Positions 49,375 through 58,400 of a DNA stretch of 64,000 nt are shown one piece after another. The stretch comes from Taibaiella helva (GTDB lineage Bacteria; Bacteroidota; Bacteroidia; Chitinophagales; Chitinophagaceae), in the NCBI RefSeq assembly GCF_003545695.1, contig NZ_QUZZ01000002.1, positions 248,001 to 312,000 of the forward strand. Reading direction: 5' to 3'. Each line of letters begins with the position of its first letter. Positions within the stretch are counted from its first letter, which is position 1. The position numbers and the translations under genes are program-made. Below the pieces are notes generated by a model. That model worked only from the letters and a program-made list of their open reading frames with translations. It ran no database searches and had not been told where the DNA came from.

Positions 49375-50157
49375 TCAATCCGGTAGCGCCAGCTGATCCA
49401 GGTTGGCTTGAATAAAGTCGTAGAGCTTATTGGTCAGCAGTTCCCGGCTGGCCAGGAAAAAACGGCGGGCGGCCTGGTAGTCTTTATCCTTGTTCAAGGC
49501 CTTGTAAAAGGCCGGTCCCTGCTGATGCGTTTCTTCATGCTCGTTGTAGATATCCCTGGCCATGCGTAGCGCGGCTGCGAGGTTGGACTGATCCAGTACC
49601 TGCATCTGCGTCACAGCCAGATCGAGATTATAGAACAAGGCATTTTCAAAGCCTTCGGAATCTTCAAAGCGCAGCCACTCCGTTAGTGCCAGCACACAGC
49701 GCGAAGGTTCATTCAGCTGCAGCAGGAGCTCTTCGGCCAGCCAGGGATGTTCATAATAGCCTACCGATTTCCAGTCACGCTTCAGCTGTGCTTTCTTTTC
49801 GACAAGCGTCGCCAGCTGTTCCACCGCCTCTTTCTTATTGTTTCGGTATTTGTGCAGGAGATAGACCGGCAGTGGCTGTGGTACGCCGTCGACCAGGCGG
49901 AAGTCGTCCAGTATCTGGTCTATGGCTCGTCCGGCATCATACTTATACTCCTCCAGGTAGGGTAGAACGTTTTCTTCCGGCAGCCTTACGAAATCTGTGG
50001 TGACGCGAAGCATTTTCTCTTTAAAGCGCGCCGAAGCCTGCGCCACATCGCCCCCGGTTTGATCCAGCAGGTCCAGGCCTTCCTGGATACCCATGCACAG
50101 CTGCTCCCGTAGCTGCTTTACCTTTTGTATGTATTCTTTTTTAGATCCGCGCTGCAT
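49375..50157 (-). CDS. Hypothetical helical protein with UBA/EF-Ts-like N-terminal repeats
   Basis: 260 residues, no signal or membrane segment. Residues about 10-45 (YIQKVKQLREQLCMGIQEGL, DLLDQTGGDVAQASARF) strongly resemble the TS-N/UBA-like fold at the N-terminus of elongation factor Ts (VKELRE.TG.G....K.AL....GD...A). A second similar unit follows (LPEENVLPYLEEYKYDAGRA, IDQILDDF). The rest is helical and acidic with a long unit from about residue 110 (NNKKEAVEQLATLVEKKAQL, EHPWLAEELLLQLNEPSRCV). I know no function. The gene is on its own, 154 bases upstream of lepB on the same strand. Confidence 0.7.
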   Translation of the reverse strand: MQRGSKKEYIQKVKQLREQLCMGIQEGLDLLDQTGGDVAQASARFKEKMLRVTTDFVRLPEENVLPYLEEYKYDAGRAIDQILDDFRLVDGVPQPLPVYLLHKYRNNKKEAVEQLATLVEKKAQLKRDWKSVGYYEHPWLAEELLLQLNEPSRCVLALTEWLRFEDSEGFENALFYNLDLAVTQMQVLDQSNLAAALRMARDIYNEHEETHQQGPAFYKALNKDKDYQAARRFFLASRELLTNKLYDFIQANLDQLALPD

Positions 50158-50440
50158 TTCCTCTTCCGTTTTCAGGGAAACTGATCAATGTGCTGTTCAA
50201 TATTGGTATAGCGTTGAAATGTTCTCCGGCCGCCGCTTTCCGTAAAGTGTCCAGACGGATGTCTCAAAGTTATTGGTTTATTCCCTTTCGCAATGCATGA
50301 GCTGCTCCGAAAAATATGGCTGTTTACGGGGATATCCTTTGTATGCGCCATTCCTATTTTTGTATTCATCTGCAGATGGCGTGAAGGGATTGCCGAAAAC
50401 CTTGGACAGAGTAGGCGGGAAATATAAAATGAACATTTAA

Positions 50441-50641
50441 ATGAAAAAGCAAGCAAAGCAAATGGCATCGATCAAGGCCTTAAGCGAAATGGACATGCAA
50501 CAGATTACCGGCGGTACGGCCGATTTCTCCGATGTGCAAGGTGGCGTATCTTCAACGGATGAAATGTGGAGCACGACACCAACATGCTTTGGCAATCCTG
50601 ACGGCGGTGATTTCTTTTGCTATTATATGAAGCTTAATTAA
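50441..50641 (+). CDS. Small precursor peptide with GG leader (natural-product precursor type)
   Basis: 66 residues: MKKQAKQMASIKALSEMDMQ, QITGGTADFSDVQGGVSSTD, EMWSTTPTCFGNPDGGDFFC, YYMKLN. The leader LSEMDMQQITGG is the double-glycine type cut by C39/PCAT transporter peptidases and resembles the GG-Bacteroidales precursor family (a basic start, AL.E.em..i.GG). The core of 41 residues has two Cys (49 and 60), a few Ser/Thr, and no strong hydrophobic part. Its leader differs from the LSLNKETI type of the peptides at 7636 and 16759. No transporter or modifying gene lies nearby. A terminator follows at 50661. The coding call is moderately supported by its start and length; the natural-product role is inferred. 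Confidence 0.65.
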   Translation: MKKQAKQMASIKALSEMDMQQITGGTADFSDVQGGVSSTDEMWSTTPTCFGNPDGGDFFCYYMKLN

Positions 50642-50660
50642 AAGCCTCCTTCAGAAAAAA

Positions 50661-50690
50661 ACAGGCATAGCTCCTAATAGCTATGCCTGT
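50661..50690. terminator. Bidirectional terminator between the GG peptide gene and sucA
   Basis: ACAGGCATAGCT / AGCTATGCCTGT with a 6-base loop, flanked by A and T runs. It serves the convergent genes ending at 50641 and 50714. Confidence 0.85.
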
Positions 50691-50713
50691 ACTTTTATTT
50701 AGGTTATTAACGG

Positions 50714-53506
50714 TTATACGGCAAACGCTTCGTTCACCAGCATCGCCTGTTCCTGCACATGCTTGCGGGCAAAGCCGGTAGCGGTGGCAGCGCTGGCCTG
50801 GCGGGTCAGGTAGCCGATATTGATGTTTTCCAGGTTCATCTTCAGGAAAGAGGCTGCGCCCATGTTGCGGGGCTCTTCCTGCACCCACAGCCATTGTGCC
50901 GACCGGTACTTTTCATACAGGGCATTCAGCTGCTGCTGGGGCAGGGGGAACAGCTGTTCCAGCCTGATGATAGCGATATCCTCGCGGTTATCGTTCAGTT
51001 GCTTTTCGCTCAGGTCGAAATAGATCTTGCCGCTGCAGAGCAATACGCGCTTCACCCTGGATACATCTTTCACGTTGGGATCGTCGATCACCTCGCGGAA
51101 ACCGCCCTGGGTAAACTCCGCTACGGCCGAGTAGGAGCGCACGTGGCGCAGGTTGGCCTTGGGCGAGAAGTTGATCATCGGTATGCGGAAGGGCAGTGTC
51201 AGCTGACGGCGCAGGGCATGGAAGAAATTGGCAGCAGTAGTAATGTTGGTGATGAACACATTGTTCTCAGCAGCTTGCTGCAGGAAGCGTTCCAGGCGGG
51301 CGCTGGAGTGGTCGGGACCACCACCTTCATAGCCATGGGGCAGCAACATGACAAGACCGTTCTGCGTGGTCCATTTCTGCTCGGCGCTGGTGATGTACTG
51401 ATCGATCACGATCTGTGCGCCATTCATAAAGTCGCCATACTGGGCTTCCCACAACACAAGGTTGTTGGGGTTGGCCATGCCGTAGCCGTACTCAAATCCC
51501 AGCACCGCATATTCGCTCAGCAGGGAATTGTAGATATAGAACCGGCCCTGGTCTTCGGAGAAGTGATTGAGCCTGCTGTATTCCTTATTGGTATTCTCGT
51601 CCATAATGCAGGCATGACGATGGGAGAAAGTACCACGTTTTACGTCTTCGCCGCTTAAGCGCACATCATGCCCTTTCACCAGCAGGCTGGCATAGGCCAG
51701 CAGCTCGCCGGTAGCCCAGTCGATCTTGTTCTCGGCCTCGAGCAGCTTGGTCTTGTCAATCAGCAGCTTTTCCACTTTGCGCAGCGGCTTGAAGTTTTCG
51801 GGGAAGCTCATCAGCTTATTGAACAGCTCACGCACTTCGGCCTCAGATATAGCGGTATCGGGCGACTGAACAAAGTCTTCATTTTTAGACTTGCGCAGCT
51901 CCTGCCATTTCTTTTCCGGCTCTTGGTAAGTATAAGGAATGGGTTTTTGCTTGATCTCGTCCAGGCGGGCCTGCAGCTCATTCCAGAACTTCTGCTCCAT
52001 TTCCTTGGCCATGTCTTTGGCTTCCGGCTCGCCATTGTCCAGCAGGTATTGGGTATAAACCTCGCGGGGATTGGGATGCTTTTCGATAAGGGCATACAGG
52101 CCGGGCTGGGTAAACTTAGGCTCATCGCCTTCGTTGTGGCCATGCTTGCGGTAGCACACCATATCGATAAAGATATCTTCGTTGAATTCCTGGCGGTAGT
52201 TGATCGCAAAAATAGCAGCCTTTACTACGGCTTCCGGATCGTCGCCGTTAACGTGCAGCACGGGAGCATGCACCATGGCCGCGAGGCTGGTACAGTAGTC
52301 GGCCGAACGGGCATCGTCGAAATCGGTGGTGAAGCCGATCTGGTTGTTGATTACAAAGTGAACGGTACCGCCTACTTCGTAGCCTTTCAACTTGCTCATC
52401 TGCAGCAGCTCATAGATCACGCCCTGGCCGGCTACAGCAGCATCGCCATGGATCAGGATAGGCAATATTTTATCGTAATCGCTGCCATACAGCACATCGG
52501 CTTTGGCGCGGGAGAAGCCGGCAACAATGGGATCCACTACCTCTAGGTGCGAGGGGTTGGGCAGCAATTGTACATTTACCGTCTTGGCCGAAGGCGTTTG
52601 AATATTGCTGCGGAAACCCAGGTGGTATTTCACGTCGCCGCTGCCCATAGTCATATCGGTGGGCATATTGCCCTCAAATTCGGAAAAGATCTGGTCGTAG
52701 GTCTTCCGCATGATATTGGTGAGCACATTCAGGCGACCGCGGTGCGCCATGCCGATCACGACTTCCTGCACGCCGCCGTCGGCAGCGGTATTGATCATGG
52801 CATCAAGCGCCGGGATCATGCTTTCACCGCCTTCCAGGCCAAAACGTTTCTGGCCGATGAATTTGGTGTTGAGGAATTTTTCAAAGATCACACCGTAGTT
52901 CAGCTTTTCCAGGATACGCTTCTGCTCTGGCAGCGTAAACTTCTGCTCCATCAGCTCTTCAAAGCGGTTCTGCACCCACATATGCGCCTCCATGCGGTTC
53001 ATGTAGGTGTACTGGATGCCGATATTGCCTGCATAGATCCGATGCAGCTTGGCGTAGATATCTTTCAGCTTGGCCTTACCCAGGCCGATAAAGTCGCCGG
53101 CGTAAAACTCAGTATCCATATCGGCATCACCCAGGCCAAATTCGGAAAGGTCGAGATGAGGCTTACGGTCGATCCTGGGGCGGATAGGATTAGTCGTTGC
53201 AATAAGATGCGCTCTCTTACGATAGGCCCTGATCAGTTCGAATACACCAAATTCCTTCCGCAGATCTACCGGCGCAGCAATTGTTGATCCAAAAGCAACA
53301 TTGGCCGCTGTGGCTTCTTTTTCGGCGCCGGTGGCAGGCGCAGCCTTGGCATGTCCGTTCCCGTTTGTCCTGGTTATTGCAAAATCAAAACCTTCGAAGA
53401 ACTTCTTCAGTTCGGGGTCAACAGTCTGGGGATTTTTAAGATAGTCGTTGTAGATCGACTCAATATAAGCCGGATGGGAATTGGTAATGTACGAAAAATC
53501 TTCCAT
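50714..53506 (-). CDS. sucA: 2-oxoglutarate dehydrogenase E1 component
   Basis: 930 residues, the normal length. The N-terminal lipoyl-synthase-type segment (AYIESIYNDYLKNPQTVDPE) is followed by the thiamin-diphosphate domains: GMAHRGRLNVLTNIMRKTYD, VKYHLGFRSNIQTPSAKTVN, NPSHLEVVDPIVAGFSRAKA, ILIHGDAAVAGQGVIYELLQ, YCTSLAAMVHAPVLHVNGDD, RKHGHNEGDEPKFTQPGLYA, and near the end QEEPRNMGAASFLKMNLENI. It decarboxylates 2-oxoglutarate and passes the succinyl group to the E2 lipoate in the TCA cycle. sucB is not next to it: downstream is the GG peptide gene and upstream an empty gap, so the E2 gene must be elsewhere. The start ATG at 53506 is the family start MEDFSYITNSH. Confidence 0.95.
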   Translation of the reverse strand: MEDFSYITNSHPAYIESIYNDYLKNPQTVDPELKKFFEGFDFAITRTNGNGHAKAAPATGAEKEATAANVAFGSTIAAPVDLRKEFGVFELIRAYRKRAHLIATTNPIRPRIDRKPHLDLSEFGLGDADMDTEFYAGDFIGLGKAKLKDIYAKLHRIYAGNIGIQYTYMNRMEAHMWVQNRFEELMEQKFTLPEQKRILEKLNYGVIFEKFLNTKFIGQKRFGLEGGESMIPALDAMINTAADGGVQEVVIGMAHRGRLNVLTNIMRKTYDQIFSEFEGNMPTDMTMGSGDVKYHLGFRSNIQTPSAKTVNVQLLPNPSHLEVVDPIVAGFSRAKADVLYGSDYDKILPILIHGDAAVAGQGVIYELLQMSKLKGYEVGGTVHFVINNQIGFTTDFDDARSADYCTSLAAMVHAPVLHVNGDDPEAVVKAAIFAINYRQEFNEDIFIDMVCYRKHGHNEGDEPKFTQPGLYALIEKHPNPREVYTQYLLDNGEPEAKDMAKEMEQKFWNELQARLDEIKQKPIPYTYQEPEKKWQELRKSKNEDFVQSPDTAISEAEVRELFNKLMSFPENFKPLRKVEKLLIDKTKLLEAENKIDWATGELLAYASLLVKGHDVRLSGEDVKRGTFSHRHACIMDENTNKEYSRLNHFSEDQGRFYIYNSLLSEYAVLGFEYGYGMANPNNLVLWEAQYGDFMNGAQIVIDQYITSAEQKWTTQNGLVMLLPHGYEGGGPDHSSARLERFLQQAAENNVFITNITTAANFFHALRRQLTLPFRIPMINFSPKANLRHVRSYSAVAEFTQGGFREVIDDPNVKDVSRVKRVLLCSGKIYFDLSEKQLNDNREDIAIIRLEQLFPLPQQQLNALYEKYRSAQWLWVQEEPRNMGAASFLKMNLENINIGYLTRQASAATATGFARKHVQEQAMLVNEAFAV

Positions 53507-53853
53507 TTCGTTTAAATAGAGAACTTATTATGATTAATGAATGCAGTTGATGTTACCTTGCCAGGCAAAAACGGGTATTCTTGCCATAAAAGCCCCCAAA
53601 GTTACTATAATTGGCTGCATATACCCAACCAAAAAATAAAATTAGGGACTATAGTATCTTTTTCTGAATCTATTAGGAAATCTCCGTGGGGGTAAAGGGA
53701 AAATAGCTTGTCTTCCTGTTGCATTTGCTACCTGAATGCTACTATCAGCCTGTATTTCCTGCTTTGGCATGGTTTTTGGTCCAAACTAAACAGGCAGATC
53801 AACCGTAACGCAAATTTATTGTTAACCCTGCAAACAACTAAAACAACACGATT
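53507..53853. other. Divergent intergenic region, no gene seen
   Basis: These 347 bases between sucA (minus) and the barrel gene (plus) hold no frame with coding signs. They are A+T-rich in places (ACCAACCAAAAAATAAAATT near 53625) and must carry the promoters of both genes, but no exact TAnnTTTG match was found with confidence. Confidence 0.5.
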
Positions 53854-54489
53854 ATGAAAAAAGGAATCATTCTCGCCGCTATGGCCGTAGCAGCCGCACA
53901 ATTTGCGCATGCACAGTTAAGCATTAACCCCGAAGCGGGTATCAATATCGCTAATATGAGCCAGAAAATCGGTGGCGACAAAGTGAGCAGCAGCTCTAAA
54001 ATCGGCTTCAAAGTCGGCGCTATGGTAGACATCGGCATCGTAAAAGGATTTTACATCCAGCCAGGTATTCTGTATTCGGTGAAAGGGACTGAGTTCAAAT
54101 CATCGTTTCTGAATTCAAGTGCTAAAGTGACCCTCAATTATCTTGAAATACCGCTGAATTTTGCCTACCGTTACGATTTTGATAATGCCGGTGCTGTATT
54201 TGCTGCCGTAGGGCCATACATCGGTATCGGTATGAACGGAAAGACTAAAACGGAAGTTGGAGGTGCTTCTACTGAGACCGATATCAAATTCGGCAGCAAA
54301 ATCGGGGAAACCAAAAAGATCGACTACGGCGCTAACTTCAGTGTCGGCTATATTTCACCCATCGGTCTTTACGTAAGGGCGCAGTATGGCCTGGGTCTGG
54401 CTAACCTGTCCAATGCAGACAATACCAGTTCCAAGAACAGGGTATGGGGCTTCTCCCTGGGCTATGCCTTCGAGCTGAATGAAAGATAA
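53854..54489 (+). CDS. PorT-family outer membrane beta-barrel protein (copy 1)
   Basis: 211 residues. The signal MKKGIILAAMAVAAAQFAHA ends in QLSINPEAGINIANMSQ, the usual opening of this family. Strands such as IGFKVGAMVDIGIVKGFYIQ, PGILYSVKGTEFKSSFLNS, LNYLEIPLNFAYRYDFDNAG, AVFAAVGPYIGIGMNGKTKT, NFSVGYISPIGLYVRAQYGL and FSLGYAFELNER form an eight-strand-type barrel ending in an aromatic-rich last strand. PorT-like barrels are common in Bacteroidota; only PorT itself is linked to T9SS function, so no such role is claimed. A paralogue follows 154 bases later. Confidence 0.85.
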   Translation: MKKGIILAAMAVAAAQFAHAQLSINPEAGINIANMSQKIGGDKVSSSSKIGFKVGAMVDIGIVKGFYIQPGILYSVKGTEFKSSFLNSSAKVTLNYLEIPLNFAYRYDFDNAGAVFAAVGPYIGIGMNGKTKTEVGGASTETDIKFGSKIGETKKIDYGANFSVGYISPIGLYVRAQYGLGLANLSNADNTSSKNRVWGFSLGYAFELNER

Positions 54490-54510
54490 TTTTTACCTCA
54501 TCATGGAAGA

Positions 54511-54536
54511 CAAGGACTGCCAACCGGCGGTCCTTG
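54511..54536 (+). terminator. Intrinsic terminator between the two barrel genes
   Basis: CAAGGACTGCC / GGCGGTCCTTG (one wobble) with a 4-base loop, then a T-rich tail, 22 bases past the first barrel stop. Confidence 0.75.
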
Positions 54537-54643
54537 TTATTTAGTGCAATAAACTGTTCTATAGGGAGCGGGTGTTTAAAGCCATTTTTCCCCTTAATTT
54601 CGCCGTCATTTTAAAAGTTACCCTTACCAAAATGCAATTGACT

Positions 54644-55291
54644 ATGAAGAAAATGATGCTGACCCTTGCAGCCGGTATAGCAATCAGCAATGCCCAGGCC
54701 CAGATCTCCATTGCGCCGGAAGCCGGCCTGAACCTGGCCAATGCTTCTGTTTCGGGCGGCGGCACCAGCATGCGTCCCGGTCTCAAAGCCGGCGCCGTAG
54801 TGGAAATTCCTGTTGTGAAAGGATTTTTTATCCAGCCCGGTATCTTTTATACGATGAAAGGTACCCAAAGCGAAGCCTCCGGCAGCTTGGGAGGTATCGT
54901 ATTCAACGCTAAAGAAAAAATATCGCTGAACTACATCGAAGTGCCGGTCAATTTGGGCTACCGCTATCATGTTGGTAATGCGGGTAGCCTTTTCGTGACC
55001 GCAGGACCTTACCTGGGCTATGCCTTGTCGGGTAAGGTGAAGGTTGAAGGTAATGTGGCTGGCTTAGGCGGAACAAGAGAAAGGGATATCGATTTCGGTT
55101 CGAAAGAAACCGAAATGAAAGCGCTGGACTTCGGTCTTAATTTCAGCGCCGGCTATCAATTGCCCATTGGCCTTTACGCCCGTGTGCAATATGGCTTCGG
55201 CCTCACCAACCTGGCCAATGCCAGCGGTTCCAGCTATAAGAACAATGCGCTGGCCTTTACCCTCGGTTATGCTTTTGCCCTGGGAAAATAA
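54644..55291 (+). CDS. PorT-family outer membrane beta-barrel protein (copy 2)
   Basis: 215 residues, paralogous to the preceding gene throughout: MKKMMLTLAAGIAISNAQAQ, ISIAPEAGLNLANASVSGGG, GLKAGAVVEIPVVKGFFIQP, ISLNYIEVPVNLGYRYHVGN, AGSLFVTAGPYLGYALSGKV, and the last strand NALAFTLGYAFALGK. The shared sections (PEAG.N.AN, KGF.IQPG, YRY, GPY.G) show a tandem duplication with later divergence. The ATG at 54644 gives the signal peptide; 54632 would add four residues. The large gene at 55415 follows on the same strand. Confidence 0.85.
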   Translation: MKKMMLTLAAGIAISNAQAQISIAPEAGLNLANASVSGGGTSMRPGLKAGAVVEIPVVKGFFIQPGIFYTMKGTQSEASGSLGGIVFNAKEKISLNYIEVPVNLGYRYHVGNAGSLFVTAGPYLGYALSGKVKVEGNVAGLGGTRERDIDFGSKETEMKALDFGLNFSAGYQLPIGLYARVQYGFGLTNLANASGSSYKNNALAFTLGYAFALGK

Positions 55292-55414
55292 ACCGGCATG
55301 CTCCCCGGGAAAAATGTTGAAAGCGCTGTTCCTAACCCATGGACAGCGCTTTTCCTTCATCCCGTACGGAAATATTTTCCTACTTTTCGCGTTGTATTTC
55401 CGGCGCATTTGTAC

Positions 55415-58400
55415 TTGAAGTCTATATATCGGATCCTGGTTGTATTCCTTATCTTTTGTTTGCCCCGGCATATGTGGGCCCAGGCAAAAGATACCCTGGC
55501 GGTGCGCAGCAACCTGCGCAGCAGGGTAGTGTCGGCTGCCCGTCCGGATACGCTCTTTATCGACAGCTTTTCGCTCGACCGCAGCAGCTTCAGGATAGCG
55601 GATGTCGCCGATTCCAGCTATACCCTTTATCCCGAGCAGGCCTTCCTGGTGTGGAAGCATCTCCCCCGTACCGATTCGCTGAAGCTGCAGTACCGGGTTT
55701 TGCCCTTCCTGTTTACCAGTAAACGAACGCACAAGAGCACGGGCCTTATCGCAACCAATGTTCCCTTTTCTCCTTTCCGTTATTCGCTGGGCGATACGGC
55801 CATGAGCGGCTTTGTCGACTTCAGCAGCATCGAATACAATGGGACTTATGGTCGCAGCCTTACTGTCGGCAACAGCCAGGACGTGTCGCTCAATTCCAAT
55901 TTCAACCTGCAGCTCAACGGGTACATACTCGATAGCGTACGGATAGAAGCGGCCGTTACCGACAACAACATACCTGTTCAGCCAGACGGGAATACCCAGC
56001 AGATACAGGAGTTTGACCGTATTTACATCACCTTCGAAAAAGGGAAGCACAAGCTTACCGCAGGCGATTATAACCTTGAACGGCCCAACAGCTATTTCAT
56101 CAATTTTACCAAGAGGGTGCAGGGGTTGATGTACCAGACCGAGCTGCCTTCCAGCAAAAATGTCCGGAACAAATTCGGGTTGAGCGGATCGATCGCCAAA
56201 GGACAGTTTGCACGCAACATTATCCAGGGTATCGAAGGCAACCAGGGGCCTTACAAGCTTACGGGAAACAACGGCGAACAGTTTTTTATCGTGCTGGCCG
56301 GTACGGAAAAAGTCTACATCGACGGCATGCTGATGGAGCGGGGGGAGGACCGCGACTACGTGATCAACTACAATACGGGCGAGATCACCTTTATGCCGCG
56401 GCAGCTCATTACCAAGGATAAAAGGATACAGTTCGAATTTGAATACCAGGACCGGAATTACCTCAACACGCTTATCTATGCCTACGATGAGCTGCAATTG
56501 GGGAATAAATGGAATTTCCGTTTCAATGCCTATTCCAATCAGGATGCCAAAAACCAACCTTATACCCAGAACCTTACCGGGGAGCAAAAACGTTTCCTGG
56601 AAGGGATCGGCGACGATATTGACCAGGCTTTCTTCCGCGTGATCAATACGGATACATTCGCGGCCAATAAGATCCTGTATAAAATGGTAGACACCACTGT
56701 GAACGGCACGACCTACGACAGCGTCTTCGTTTATTCCACCAATAAGGACAGCGCCCGTTATTCCCTTGGCTTTTCTTATGTAGGAGAGGGTAAAGGCAGC
56801 TATATCATTTCGGGGACCAACACCAATGGCCGTTCCTACAGCTGGATCGCCCCGGCGAACGGACAGCTGCAGGGCAACTATGAACCGGTAGTGCTGCTGA
56901 TCACACCCAAAAAGCAACAGCTGTTTACCCTGGGCTCGACTTACCAGGTCGATTCATTTAAGCGGATCAGCGTGGAGCTGGGCGCCAGCAATTACGCGCC
57001 CAACCTTTTTTCCGCGCGGGATAAAGGTGAGCACTGGGGCTTCTCGGGACGGGGCATTTACGATGAGCTCCGGTTTATGGGAAAGAAAGACAGCCTGGGG
57101 CGCAAGCCTATAAGCTGGAAAAACCAGCTGAGCTATGAGTTTGTGCAAAGCCGGTTCAAGGCCATTGCGCCGTACCGGAATGTAGAGTTTGCACGGGATT
57201 GGAACATCCCGCAGGATGCGGAGCCGGAAGACGAGCATCTCATAGGATACAATACCGAGCTGAAGAAGAACGCATTGGGCAGCCTGCAGTATAACCTTAC
57301 CTGGTATCAGCGGGGGGCCGATTATAAGGCCAATCGCAATATCGTCAGCCTCAATTACGAGCACAAGCAGGTAAGGGGAAATATTACCTTCAACCTGATG
57401 CAGTCCAGCAGCCCTTTTCAGAAAACCTTATACTTCAGGCCATCCGGCTTCCTGGAAAAGACCTTTCCGAAACTGGGCGGGATCACGCTGGGTGCACGTT
57501 ACCAGAAAGAGCACGACGAGATCCGGTATACACCTACCGACACCCTGATGCCTTCGGCTTTTGCTTTCGATATCTACAACGTTTACCTGAAAAGCAAAGA
57601 GGACCGCAAGACGCGGCTGGAGCTCAACTATACCTTGCGCAAAGACATGGCTGTGGTCAATAATGGCTTCAGGGGGCAGAATGAAGGCCATACCATAGAT
57701 GGGAAGCTTGGCTTGTACCAATGGGCCAATCAGCAGATCACGTTTACCGGCGCTTATCGCAAGCTGTTCATCCATATTCCGTCGCCCGTTGCGCCGGAGC
57801 AGGGAGAGAATGTGCTGGGCCGTGTCGAGTATAACGGTACTATAGCTAAGGGTTTCCTGGTACCTTCGCTGCTGTACGAGGTGGGCTCGGGGCAGGAACA
57901 GAAGCGGATCTATACCTATGTGGAGGTGCCGGCAGGGCAGGGGATTTATATGTGGAACGATTATAATAAAGATGGCGTACAGCAGGCCAACGAGTTTGAG
58001 CTGGCCCTCTATCCCGATCAGAAAAAATACATCAGGCTGATTACGCCTACCAATGAATACACAAAAGTAAACTATGTAATCCTAAACCATTCGCTGCAGC
58101 TCAACCCGGAGAACCTGTGGGTGTCTAACGGGAAAAAGAAAGGCTGGCAGCGCTTCGTCAGCCGCTTCTCCGACCAGCTTTCCCTGCAGATCAACAACCG
58201 TGTGCTGGCGACGGCCGGCTTTTCCGCCTTCAACCCCTTCGCCGGAAATGTGCAGGATACGAACATCATCGCCAATCTTACCTCTATCAGCAATACCTTT
58301 TTCTACAACCGGAGCAGTGCCGTGTGGGGCGGTGAATACACGACTGCTTACAATGCCGGTAAAACGCTGCTGACTTACGGATTGGAGGGAAATAACCTGC

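Noticed and set aside
50172-50468. Minus-strand frame of 98 codons upstream of the GG peptide gene
   Set aside because: It overlaps the start of the GG peptide gene and lacks a domain, signal or coding-like composition.
55064-56917. Minus-strand frame of 617 codons opposite the large barrel-like gene
   Set aside because: The plus frame has a signal peptide, beta-strand pattern and a conserved motif; the minus frame is an artefact of codon bias.
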